Assembly (NCBI GenBank): GCA_013349695.1
Contig: DUZD01000011.1
Coordinates: forward strand, 1 to 22,345
Origin: Rhodospirillaceae bacterium
GTDB lineage: Bacteria > Pseudomonadota > Alphaproteobacteria > Rhodospirillales > 2-02-FULL-58-16
Reading direction: 5' to 3'
DNA length: 22,345 nucleotides
The notes beneath the pieces were generated by a model. It had not been told where the DNA came from. It worked only from the letters and a program-made list of their open reading frames with translations, and ran no database searches. Shown here piece by piece: positions 13,781 through 20,784 of the stretch. The position numbers and the translations under genes were made by a program. How positions within the stretch are numbered: position 1 is the first letter of the stretch; the number at the start of each line of letters is the position of its first letter.

Positions 13781-14551
13781 ATGCCTTCTCTTGAAATTCA
13801 GCATGTCCCCATTCTTTCCGACAACTACGCTTACCTCGCCCACGATCCGGGAACGGGGGCCACGGCCGCCGTCGATCCGGCGGTGGCGGGGCCGGTGCTG
13901 GCGGCGCTGGACCGCCTGGGGTGGAAGCTCACCCATATCCTCAACACCCATCATCACGACGATCATGTCGGCGGCAATATGGAACTCAAACGGGCGACGG
14001 GATGCAAGATCGTCGGCTCCCGCGCCGAGGCTTCGAGCACCCCGGGCGTCGATGTCGAGGTCGGCGAGGGCGATTTGGTCGCCATTGGCGGACAAACTGC
14101 CCGGGTGTTCTCGGTCCCCGGCCATACCTGCGGTCATGTCGCTTACTGGTTCGAGGACTCGCAAGCGCTTTTTTGCGGCGACGCCCTGTTCTCGCTCGGT
14201 TGCGGCCGGCTGTTCGAGGGGACGGCGGAGCAGATGTGGTCGAGCCTGAACAAGCTTCGCGCCTTGCCCGACGGGACTTTGGTCTATTGCGCCCACGAAT
14301 ACACCAGCGCCAATGCCGATTTCGCGCTCACCATCGAGCCCGGCAACGCCGCCCTGAAAGCGCGGGCGGAAAATGTCCGGGCCCTGAGGCGGGCGGGCAA
14401 GCCGACGGTGCCCTCGACCATGACCGAGGAGAAAGCCGCCAACCCTTTCCTGCGCGCCGACCACCCGGACCTGATCGAAGCCACCGGGTTGGCCGGCAAG
14501 GACGCGGTTTCCGTCTTCGCCGAAATCCGCCGGCGCAAGGACAGCTTCTGA
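13781..14551 (+). CDS. gloB: Hydroxyacylglutathione hydrolase (glyoxalase II)
   Basis: 256-residue metallo-beta-lactamase-fold enzyme that hydrolyses S-lactoylglutathione to lactate and glutathione, completing methylglyoxal detoxification. The binuclear metal motif T-H-H-H-D-D-H supplies H57, H59, D61 and H62. Further ligands lie in V-P-G-H-T-C-G-H and F-C-G-D-A-L-F. The GloB-specific C-terminal region is present (C-A-H-E-Y-T, then N-P-F-L-R). ATG 13781 is preferred: AGG lies 8 bases upstream and M-P-S-L-E is the common family start. GTG 13772 would add three residues. The GST gene follows 9 bases later, also glutathione-linked, so an operon is likely. Confidence 0.96.
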   Translation: MPSLEIQHVPILSDNYAYLAHDPGTGATAAVDPAVAGPVLAALDRLGWKLTHILNTHHHDDHVGGNMELKRATGCKIVGSRAEASSTPGVDVEVGEGDLVAIGGQTARVFSVPGHTCGHVAYWFEDSQALFCGDALFSLGCGRLFEGTAEQMWSSLNKLRALPDGTLVYCAHEYTSANADFALTIEPGNAALKARAENVRALRRAGKPTVPSTMTEEKAANPFLRADHPDLIEATGLAGKDAVSVFAEIRRRKDSF

Positions 14552-14560
14552 GGGTCGCCC

Positions 14561-15175
14561 ATGAAACTCCGCTATTCGCCGACTTCGCCTTATGTCCGCA
14601 AGGTCATGGTGACGGCCATCGAGACCGGTCTTGCCGACGGCATCGAGCTGATCCCCACCAACGTCTGGAAAGAAGAAGACGACATCGTCCTGCTCAATCC
14701 CCTGGGCAAGGTGCCGACGCTGGTCACCGGCGGCGGCGAGGTGCTCTACGATTCGCCGGTCATCTGCGAGCATCTCGACACTCTCCACGACGGGATCAGG
14801 CTGTTCCCGCCGGCCGGCGGCGCCCGCTGGATCGCGCTCAGGCAACAGGCCCTGGCCGACGGCATCCTCGATGCGGCGGTATTGCGGCTTCTCGAAGGCC
14901 GGCGCCCGCAAGAGGAACGTTCGGCGGCGTGGGCGGAGCGCCAAAAGAGCTGCGTCGAAAGGGGACATGACGCGCTCGACGCGGAGGCCGACGCGGGTCT
15001 CCTGGCGGGTGACGTCACGATCGGCTGGATCTCCATCGGCTGTGCCCTCGGTTGGCTGGACTTCCGCTTTCCCGATGACCACTGGCGAGCCGGCCGGGAG
15101 GTCCTTGCCGGCTGGTTCGAGGAATTTTGCAAGCGGCCCTCGATGCGTGAAACGGTGCCCAAGGAGCCGGTTTGA
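14561..15175 (+). CDS. Glutathione S-transferase family protein
   Basis: 204 residues with an N-terminal thioredoxin-fold domain: M-K-L-R-Y-S-P-T-S-P-Y-V-R-K-V has a candidate catalytic Ser in S-P-T-S-P-Y. The cis-proline element is N-P-L-G-K-V-P-T-L-V (46-55), and the glutathione gamma-glutamyl contact is Y-D-S-P-V-I-C-E-H-L (63-72). A helical C-terminal domain follows. It should use glutathione for conjugation or reduction; the substrate is unknown. It is 9 bases after gloB and most likely cotranscribed, which ties it to glutathione-dependent detoxification. Confidence 0.9.
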   Translation: MKLRYSPTSPYVRKVMVTAIETGLADGIELIPTNVWKEEDDIVLLNPLGKVPTLVTGGGEVLYDSPVICEHLDTLHDGIRLFPPAGGARWIALRQQALADGILDAAVLRLLEGRRPQEERSAAWAERQKSCVERGHDALDAEADAGLLAGDVTIGWISIGCALGWLDFRFPDDHWRAGREVLAGWFEEFCKRPSMRETVPKEPV

Positions 15176-15193
15176 GGGGCGGAGGGCGTTTTA

Positions 15194-15204
15194 TTGCATT
15201 GCAG
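15194..15204. promoter_or_regulatory. Candidate PhaR operator upstream of phaR
   Basis: TTGC-att-GCAG fits, with one mismatch, the CTGC-N3/4-GCAG site described for PhaR of Rhodobacter sphaeroides. It starts 83 bases upstream of the phaR ATG and overlaps a possible -35 (TTGCAT, 15194-15199) with GATATT (15217-15222) as a weak -10 at 17 bases. Negative autoregulation would be expected. The match is short, so this is inference. Confidence 0.35.
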
Positions 15205-15276
15205 CATTTTCCGCCGGATATTTTTGTGTTACCTATGGCGGCGATGACAGGATCACCCGGAGCGGAACGTTTCGCC

Positions 15277-15915
15277 ATGGACGACAAGGCCGGCACCGCC
15301 GGGAATGGCGCCGCCGCCCCCGGATCGGCAAAAGCGCCGATCAAGATCAAGAAATACGCCAACCGCCGCCTCTACAACACGGCGACCAGTTCCTATGTCA
15401 CCCTCGTCCACTTGGCGCGGATGGTCAGGGACGGGACGGACTTCGTCGTTTATGACTCCCGCACCGGCGACGACATCACCCGTGCCGCGCTGACCCAAAT
15501 CATCGTCGAGGAAGAAGCGAGGGGGCGGCATCTGCTGCCCATCGACTTTCTTCGTCATTTGATCAGTTTCCACGGCGACAGCTTGCAGGCTCTGGTGTCC
15601 CGTTATCTGGACCATTCCATGCACGCGTTCGCCCGCAATCAGGAGCAGATGCGCCATTACACGCGGGACGCCAAGGACGGGGCGCTGTCCTTTGGCCGGC
15701 TCAAGAACATGGGCAAGCAAAACATGGCGGATTTCGAGAACGCCATGAAAACGTTGGCGCCGCACCGCGAGGGCGGCGGTCGCGGGGAGAGCAAGAGGGG
15801 CAATGGACAAGAATTTTCCGGTCCGTCCAAGGAAAAACTGGACGAGTTCCGCGCCAAGCTCAGCCAGATGCAAAAACAGCTCGACGACCTAACCCGCGCC
15901 GGCGGCCAATCCTGA
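15277..15915 (+). CDS. phaR: Polyhydroxyalkanoate synthesis repressor PhaR
   Basis: 212 residues. Residues 21-80 are the PHB/PHA-accumulation DNA-binding domain, with signature I-K-K-Y-A-N-R-R-L-Y-N-T (24-35) and Y-D-S-R-T-G-D-D-I-T (59-68). Residues 86-128 match the PHB_acc regulatory region (L-L-P-I-D-F-L-R-H-L-I-S-F-H-G). The C-terminus (182-205) is a charged, probably coiled helix. Family members bind phasin (phaP) promoters and PHA granules and release DNA when polymer is made. ATG 15277 is chosen because the conserved domain begins soon after; upstream ATGs at 15238 and 15247 are possible. A PHA-storing lifestyle is implied, although no phaC, phaA or phaB gene is in view. Confidence 0.94.
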   Translation: MDDKAGTAGNGAAAPGSAKAPIKIKKYANRRLYNTATSSYVTLVHLARMVRDGTDFVVYDSRTGDDITRAALTQIIVEEEARGRHLLPIDFLRHLISFHGDSLQALVSRYLDHSMHAFARNQEQMRHYTRDAKDGALSFGRLKNMGKQNMADFENAMKTLAPHREGGGRGESKRGNGQEFSGPSKEKLDEFRAKLSQMQKQLDDLTRAGGQS

Positions 15916-16228
15916 TCTCCGATCTCGCGGCCGGCTCCGCTGAATTGATCGGGGGCGCCACTCATATCAATGGCATCGAAGGGTTCCGGGGCATGCCGCC
16001 GCCGCCACGTTGTTGCGAGATGGGAAGAGCTTCAACATCGAAGTATGACGCCAAATCAGCAGCAAGACCTGACAACGGCAAAAGCTTGAAAACACCACGA
16101 ACTGGGCGACCGACACCGATTGTTGCGTTTAAACGCGGCTGATAAGGCTTCCGAGTTGAGGGTCGCCGAAGACGCGCGTATAGCCGCCATCGGTTCGCCC
16201 CCCTTGCCTGTTGCGGATCAAGGCCACG
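15916..16228. other. Gene-poor gap between phaR and the DNA methyltransferase
   Basis: These 313 bases hold no gene I can accept. The base composition looks closer to the DNA methyltransferase gene than to the GC-rich phaR side. The part nearest the methyltransferase contains a short, probably broken reading frame (16129-16221). On the minus strand a frame directly after the methyltransferase stop stays open for about 90 codons without a usable start. No repeat or terminator is evident. Confidence 0.4.
16129..16221 (-). pseudogene. Possible remnant of a gene following the DNA methyltransferase
   Basis: A 30-codon minus-strand frame starts with TTG 7 bases after the methyltransferase stop and ends in TAA. 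Its product contains G-G-Y-T-R-V-F-G-D-P-Q-L-G and S-L-I-S-R-V, which looks like the start of a folded protein rather than random translation. The frame then breaks. A neighbouring frame continues with N-A-T-I-G-V-G-R-P-V. One reading is a restriction-enzyme or accessory gene lost by mutation, but the family is not recognised and this is speculative. Confidence 0.2.
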
Positions 16229-17002
16229 CTAGCCCTCGATGTCACACCCGAGGAAACGTCTGTTTGTTCGCTGACACGCTTTCAACACGGAGTAGCTGCC
16301 CGCCGCGGGATCGATCACGATGTCCCGCGTATTCGTCAGGGCCTCGATCAGGCGGCCCTGTAAGCCGACTGGCTTGGCATGCGGACCGTCGTTTGTCACT
16401 TTCTCGTCCCAAACGTCGGGAATGTCATGCAAGGTCCAGACGCCCTTGGCGCGGCGCGGCGCCTTCTGCATAACGACTAGATATTCGCTGACGCGGCGGC
16501 TCCGGTAGCCCATGCCTATCCGCATCTTGTTCCATACAATCAGGTCTACGATATCCAGGTTCGTTTTGTCGAGCCAGGGGCCAAGGCCGGTGCAGAGATG
16601 GAACTTGTCCGTCCAGAAAAGCAACTGGCCCATCGGCATAAGCACGCGGTCGATTCCGCGCAGGAACTGCTTGATCTCTGGTTCCGGCATTTGCCGCAAC
16701 TTGGACCTCGCCCGCTGACGCTCGCCCTCGTTGCCGTAGCGCTGATGGTCGAGGATGCCCCGGTACTGCGGATCGAAAAAGCAGAGTGGGAAGCTCTCCG
16801 CCTGAATCTCCCGCAGGAACAACAGACCATCACTTTTATTGCGGTCATCAAGTTCAAGGCCATCTGGCACGGAGATGTCGGGTTGGATGACATCCCGTCC
16901 GTTACCGAAAACCGATTTGTCGCTCTTGGGTTTAACGGCGGCCCGCGCAACGTCGCCGAAATCGGCCTCGAACTGTTGAAAAAGCTCTGGTCCGCGCCCC
17001 AT
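16229..17002 (-). CDS. Solitary beta-class DNA methyltransferase (adenine-N6 or cytosine-N4)
   Basis: 257 residues. The motif order is that of beta-class amino-methyltransferases. Motif IV is F-F-D-P-Q-Y (75-80, catalytic DPQY in place of the common DPPY). The motif X-like element is H-A-K-P-V-G-L-Q-G-R-L-I-E-A-L (208-222). Motif I is D-P-A-A-G-S-Y-S-V-L (231-240), then motif II L-G-C-D-I-E (251-256) at the very end. The target domain between must be small; the recognition sequence cannot be read. AAGGAG nine bases before ATG 17002 is a strong ribosome site. No restriction gene is intact nearby. Gaps of more than 300 bases on both sides and a less GC-rich composition than its neighbours suggest acquisition by transfer. 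Confidence 0.85.
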   Translation of the reverse strand: MGRGPELFQQFEADFGDVARAAVKPKSDKSVFGNGRDVIQPDISVPDGLELDDRNKSDGLLFLREIQAESFPLCFFDPQYRGILDHQRYGNEGERQRARSKLRQMPEPEIKQFLRGIDRVLMPMGQLLFWTDKFHLCTGLGPWLDKTNLDIVDLIVWNKMRIGMGYRSRRVSEYLVVMQKAPRRAKGVWTLHDIPDVWDEKVTNDGPHAKPVGLQGRLIEALTNTRDIVIDPAAGSYSVLKACQRTNRRFLGCDIEG

Positions 17003-17070
17003 GTATCAACGCTCCTTAAGGTAAGCCGCTTGCCGCCCATTGCCGCCGCCGTATGGGACATGATGCCATC

Positions 17071-17086
17071 GAACGGCACGCCGTTC
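17071..17086. promoter_or_regulatory. Inverted repeat upstream of the DNA methyltransferase gene
   Basis: GAACGGC and GCCGTTC are perfect 7-base arms around a 2-base centre, 69-84 bases upstream of ATG 17002. On the minus strand TTGACG lies just before it (about 17117-17112). The position fits an operator controlling methyltransferase expression, as controller-protein boxes do in restriction-modification loci, but no controller gene is seen. Confidence 0.35.
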
Positions 17087-17303
17087 AGGTTACAGAGCCT
17101 GTGGCGAACTCGTCAACGTATCGCCGAGGTTCTATAATTCCCCATTATTTTTTCGAGGAGTTGAACGGCCGGCCCGAGGCCGGGGAACCGCCGGCGCGGT
17201 AACGGGTGCGTGTCGAGTTGGCAAGAAATTTTTTGTGGATTTCCAACCGGCGACACCAGGATGCCTTAAGCCAATTGGCGCCTGCCTTGGCCACCGAATA
17301 ACA

Positions 17304-17333
17304 CCGAATCAGTCCGATTAATCGGCGATTCGG
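17304..17333 (-). terminator. Nested palindrome downstream of the SUMF1-like gene, possible terminator
   Basis: CCGAATC (17304-17310) pairs with GATTCGG (17327-17333) and encloses the perfect 12-bp palindrome CCGATTAATCGG (17314-17325). It is 40-70 bases after the SUMF1-like stop codon. On the minus strand TGTTATT follows, only weakly T-rich. It could be a factor-independent terminator or a protein site. Confidence 0.4.
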
Positions 17334-17372
17334 GGTTCGGCGACGGAAGAGGCGGTGGATCTCCTTCGGGCG

Positions 17373-18197
17373 TCAGGGCAGTTCGCGGAGTAAGCGAAAG
17401 CCGATGCCGTAACTGTAGGCTTTGGCGATATATTTGGCGCGGTAGGCCGAGCGAACGTTGGTGGAAACGTAATACCAGGAGCCGCTTCTCGTCACCCGGT
17501 ACCGGCATTTGCCGGAAAGGCGGGCGGAGCCGTCCACTGGCGCGCCTTTGTGGTTTGGGTTCCAGCAGTCCTCGACCCACTCCCAGACATTTCCGTGAAC
17601 GTCGTAGAGACCGAACGGATTCGGTTTATAAGATCCGACCGGAAAGGTTTGATGGCTGATTTCAGGGGCGCAGGTCCGGCAATTGGCGTTGTCCATGCCG
17701 ACCTCGTCACCCCACGAGTAAGCCGTGGCGGTTCCCGCCCTCGCCGCGTATTCCCATTCGGCTTCCGTTGGCAAACGATAGGAATGGCCCGTCTTGTTGG
17801 TGATCCAGCGCAGATATTCGCCGGTATTGGCGAATGTGATGTTGACGACCGGACGCCGGCCGCGTCCCCATTTGTGGTCGTCGGGTTTGACCGTGCATCC
17901 GCCATCGTCGCGACAAGCCCGCCATTCGTCGAAAGTGACCTCGAATTTGCCGATGGCGAACGGACGCTCGATGGTGACACGGCGGGCGGGCATCTCCTTT
18001 CTGAATTGGCCCCTGGCGCCCGGCTCGTCGGAGCCCATGACAAAAGAGCCGGCGGGGATCACCACGATCTCGGGGCACTGGCGGCAATCACGGAAGACCT
18101 CGCCGGATTGCCGTTCCCCGCCACAGGCGGGAGCGGCGGAGAGGATGATAAGGACCGCGGCGGCGGCGGCGGTGTGGCCTGTCCTGAAAGTCATCAT
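17373..18197 (-). CDS. Exported SUMF1/formylglycine-generating-enzyme-fold protein without the catalytic cysteines
   Basis: 274 residues. An N-terminal signal peptide ends near A-P-A-C25, an imperfect lipobox, so it is secreted or lipid-anchored. Residues 43-272 are the FGE-sulfatase (SUMF1) fold: I-P-A-G-S-F-V-M-G-S (47-56), F-E-V-T (85-88), R-L-P-T-E-A-E-W-E-Y-A-A-R (141-153), G-L-Y-D-V-H-G-N-V-W-E-W (196-207) and R-S-G-S-W-Y-Y (237-243). The Cys pair that follows G-G-S-W in true formylglycine-generating enzymes is absent (V-S-T-N-V-R), so sulfatase maturation is unlikely. ATG-ATG at 18197 has GGAG nine bases upstream. It is divergent from nnrS across a CRP/FNR-type box. A SUMF1-fold protein, NirV, occurs with nitrite reductase genes, so a nitrogen-oxide link is possible but unproven. 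Confidence 0.88.
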   Translation of the reverse strand: MMTFRTGHTAAAAAVLIILSAAPACGGERQSGEVFRDCRQCPEIVVIPAGSFVMGSDEPGARGQFRKEMPARRVTIERPFAIGKFEVTFDEWRACRDDGGCTVKPDDHKWGRGRRPVVNITFANTGEYLRWITNKTGHSYRLPTEAEWEYAARAGTATAYSWGDEVGMDNANCRTCAPEISHQTFPVGSYKPNPFGLYDVHGNVWEWVEDCWNPNHKGAPVDGSARLSGKCRYRVTRSGSWYYVSTNVRSAYRAKYIAKAYSYGIGFRLLRELP

Positions 18198-18291
18198 TGC
18201 ACTAATCTCCAGGGAACTGTTATCCTCAGCCAGATTCCCAGTCAAGCCGACTAAAACATAATCCTCTTCATACCGTCCGCCAGATGGTGGA

Positions 18292-18305
18292 TTGACAGCC
18301 GTCAA
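18292..18305. promoter_or_regulatory. CRP/FNR-family (NNR/NnrR/FixK-type) binding site upstream of nnrS
   Basis: TTGAC-agcc-GTCAA is a perfect palindrome with the TTG-N8-CAA core bound by FNR, FixK, DNR and NnrR regulators. It ends 83 bases upstream of the nnrS ATG and starts 95 bases upstream of the SUMF1-like ATG. It could therefore serve both genes. If activation is at -41.5, nnrS transcription would start near 18340. nnrS is a classic target of such regulators. Confidence 0.65.
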
Positions 18306-18313
18306 TTATCCCC

Positions 18314-18342
18314 GGCTGGCGCCGGCCAATCTTGAAATACTC
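18314..18342. repeat. 29-base element, copy 2 (matches 10701-10729)
   Basis: It differs from the copy at 10701-10729 at three positions only. It begins 8 bases after the CRP/FNR-type box and ends 46 bases before the nnrS start, so it overlaps where the nnrS promoter should be. Whether it is part of the promoter or a small dispersed repeat cannot be told from two copies. Confidence 0.65.
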
Positions 18343-18388
18343 TAAATTTCCCGCGGAATTATTCGGGAACGCCTGGAGGCCAAACAAA

Positions 18389-19603
18389 ATGCCGTCACGG
18401 ATCATATCATCGCCCGCCCGGCAACCGAACGAACCCGTTACAATTCTGTCTTACGGGTTCCGCCCTTTTTTCCTGCTGGCGGGAGTCTACGGGGCTTTTT
18501 CCCTGGCCGCTTGGCTCGCCGCTTACGCCGGCTGGTTGGTCCTTTCCAAGACGATGGCGCCGGTTTTGTGGCACGGCCACGAAATGCTGTTCGGCTTCGC
18601 CATGGCGGCGGCCACGGGCTTTTTGCTGACGGCGGTGCCCACGTGGACGAAAACGTCCCCGGAACGGGGCGGCCGCCTGGCCTTTCTGGTGGCGCTATGG
18701 TTTGCCGGCCGGATCGCTTTTTGGTTACAAGGAGTTTTCCCTCCGCCGGTAGTGGCGATGGCCGACCTGGCCCTGATCCCGGCCGTTATTTTCTTTTTGA
18801 TCCCGCCGATTCTGGGTTCGGGGCAGCGCCGCAATTTTTTCTTTCTGGTGTTTCTTATCCTCTTTTTCGCCGCCAATCTGCTTTTTCACCTCGATTTTCT
18901 GGAGGTAACCGACGACACCGGGTTCACCGGCCTCAAACTGGCGCTTTACACGTTCATCTTGATGATGACGGTTCTGTCCGGCCGGATAATTCCCAGCTTC
19001 ACCGCCAATGCGCTGAGGATCAAAAACGAGGATGCCGAGGTTCGTTCCGAGCCGCTTGTGGAAGCGGCGGTTTTCCTTGCCATCATCGCCACCGCCGCCG
19101 CCGACTTGGCCGCCGCCGGCGGCTGGCTCGGCGGCGCTCCGGCTGTCGCCGCGGCGCTGGCGCTGGCCTTGCGCATGAGGTACTGGCGGACAGCCACGAC
19201 CATCGACCAACCCATTTTATGGGTTCTCCATTTGGGTCATGCCTGGTTGGTGGTGGGATTCGCCTGCCGGGGGTTGGCGGTGCTGACCGACGTGATACCG
19301 GCCAGCACCGCCCTTCATGCCCTGACCATCGGGGCCATCGGGACCATGGTGTTGGCGGTGACGACACGGGCGTCATTGGGTCACACGGGGCGGCCCTTGG
19401 TGATTCATCGGTCGATCGTGGCGGCGTACGTTCTGGTCACGTTGGCGGCGATTGTTCGGCTCTCCGCGCCGCTCGCCGAAGTGGAATATTACGGAAACCT
19501 TGTCATCACCGCGGGGCTTCTATGGGTGGCGGCCTTCACCATTTTTTCGGCGGTCTACTGGCCGATTTTGACCGGCCCGCGGTCGGATGGGTTGGGCGGA
19601 TGA
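18389..19603 (+). CDS. nnrS: NnrS family membrane protein (nitric-oxide stress)
   Basis: 404-residue integral membrane protein with about twelve hydrophobic spans. Family features are the N-terminal G-F-R-P-F-F-L-L-A-G, W-H-G-H-E-M-L-F-G-F (61-70, two His that may bind metal), G-R-I-I-P-S-F-T-A-N-A-L, and A-L-T-I-G-A-I-G-T-M-V-L-A-V-T-T-R-A-S-L-G-H-T-G-R near the end. NnrS is described as a heme- and copper-containing inner-membrane protein that protects against NO stress under control of NnrR. ATG 18389 is chosen because GGAGG lies nine bases upstream; an in-frame ATG at 18332 has no ribosome site and would overlap the promoter. It converges on queG. Confidence 0.94.
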   Translation: MPSRIISSPARQPNEPVTILSYGFRPFFLLAGVYGAFSLAAWLAAYAGWLVLSKTMAPVLWHGHEMLFGFAMAAATGFLLTAVPTWTKTSPERGGRLAFLVALWFAGRIAFWLQGVFPPPVVAMADLALIPAVIFFLIPPILGSGQRRNFFFLVFLILFFAANLLFHLDFLEVTDDTGFTGLKLALYTFILMMTVLSGRIIPSFTANALRIKNEDAEVRSEPLVEAAVFLAIIATAAADLAAAGGWLGGAPAVAAALALALRMRYWRTATTIDQPILWVLHLGHAWLVVGFACRGLAVLTDVIPASTALHALTIGAIGTMVLAVTTRASLGHTGRPLVIHRSIVAAYVLVTLAAIVRLSAPLAEVEYYGNLVITAGLLWVAAFTIFSAVYWPILTGPRSDGLGG

Positions 19604-19670
19604 AAATCCACCAGCGGTAATCGACCATATTTCCGTAATTTCGCCAGCCAACGCCAAGCCGCCGGCGCCG

Positions 19671-20723
19671 TCAACGGGGCGATGGAGAAGGCTTTTTGCG
19701 CAATCGTTCGAGCGCCCAGGCGGCGGCTTCCCGGACCAGCGGCGAAGGGGCGCCCAAGTGAGCGCGGGCGGTCTTGGCGAGGTCGGCATCGCCACTGTTA
19801 CCGACGGCGATGAGAAGGTTGCGCAACAGCCGGTCGCGGCCCAGGCGTTTGATGGGAGAGCCGGCGTAAACCTCGCGGAAAGCGGCGTCATCCAAGCCGG
19901 CGAGATCGGCCAAGCGGGGCGCTGTTGCCTGCGGCCTGGGAAAGAACGAGTCATGGCTGCTCGGCGACGCGAACTTGTTCCACGGACAGACCGCCAAACA
20001 ATCGTCGCAACCAAAGATGCGGTTACCTATTTTTTCCTTCAAGGCATCGGGGATCGTTCCCTTGTGCTCGATGGTCAGGTATGAGATGCAGCGGCTGGCG
20101 TCGATCCTGTAGGGTTCGGACAAGGCCTCCGTCGGACAGGCTTCCTGGCAACGGTTGCACGAGCCGCAAAGATCGGCGGCCGGATCGTCCGGCGGCAATT
20201 CGAGAGTCGTGAACACTTCCGCCAGGAACAGCCAGGAACCGAAATCCCGCGAAACCAGATTGCTGTGCTTGCCTTGCCAGCCGAGCCCGGCGCAAGCGGC
20301 CAGCGGCTTTTCCATCACCGGCGCGGTATCGACAAAGACCTTGACTTGGCCGCCGTGGCATTCGCACATCCACCGCGCCAGCCGTTTGAGCCGCTTCTTG
20401 ATGACAGGATGGTAGTCGCCGCCTTGCGCGTAGACGCTAACGGCGCCCCGGCGGCGGCGGTGAAGGTCGGCCAGGGGATCGGAGGCCGGGCCGTAATTCA
20501 TGCCGAGGACGACGATGCCGTGGGCTTCCGGCCACAGCGCCTTGGGGGCGGCGCGGCGTTTGGCGGTGTCGGCCATCCAGGCCATATCGCCGTGCCGGCC
20601 CAAGGCCAGAAACGCCACCAGATCGCTTTTCTGTCGATGGTTGGTGTCGGCGGAACAAAAGCCGACGGCATCGAAACCCAGCGCTCGCGCTTTTTCGCGG
20701 ATGGCCTCCTTGACCTTGTTCAT
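19671..20723 (-). CDS. queG: Epoxyqueuosine reductase
   Basis: 350-residue cytoplasmic cobalamin- and iron-sulfur enzyme that reduces epoxyqueuosine in tRNA to queuosine, the last step of the pathway. V-D-T-A-P-V-M-E-K (131-139) holds the catalytic Asp132. Two ferredoxin-type [4Fe-4S] sites follow: C186-x2-C189-x2-C192-x3-C196-P and C239-x2-C242-x3-C246-P, with C212 nearby. The C-terminus (about 290-345) is HEAT-like. ATG 20723 has GAGGAG immediately upstream (GAGGAGACG-ATG); ATG 20741 is possible. It diverges from queC across 61 bases, which keeps three queuosine genes together. Confidence 0.96.
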   Translation of the reverse strand: MNKVKEAIREKARALGFDAVGFCSADTNHRQKSDLVAFLALGRHGDMAWMADTAKRRAAPKALWPEAHGIVVLGMNYGPASDPLADLHRRRRGAVSVYAQGGDYHPVIKKRLKRLARWMCECHGGQVKVFVDTAPVMEKPLAACAGLGWQGKHSNLVSRDFGSWLFLAEVFTTLELPPDDPAADLCGSCNRCQEACPTEALSEPYRIDASRCISYLTIEHKGTIPDALKEKIGNRIFGCDDCLAVCPWNKFASPSSHDSFFPRPQATAPRLADLAGLDDAAFREVYAGSPIKRLGRDRLLRNLLIAVGNSGDADLAKTARAHLGAPSPLVREAAAWALERLRKKPSPSPR

Positions 20724-20784
20724 CGTCTCCTCGCCAGGCATGTTTCCTATGTGATATCTACCCCAGTCATTGGGAGGACGGCAA

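Larger units (their letters stand above)
17003..17372. other. Gap between the DNA methyltransferase and SUMF1-like genes
   Basis: This stretch has no gene. It holds the promoter side of the methyltransferase gene with GAACGGC-ac-GCCGTTC (17071-17086), a strong small stem CCGGCC-cga-GGCCGG (17169-17183), ACCGC-cggc-GCGGT (17187-17200 approx.), and the nested palindrome at 17304-17333 after the SUMF1-like gene. T-rich patches at 17146-17154 and 17229-17235 do not directly follow these stems. Confidence 0.45.
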
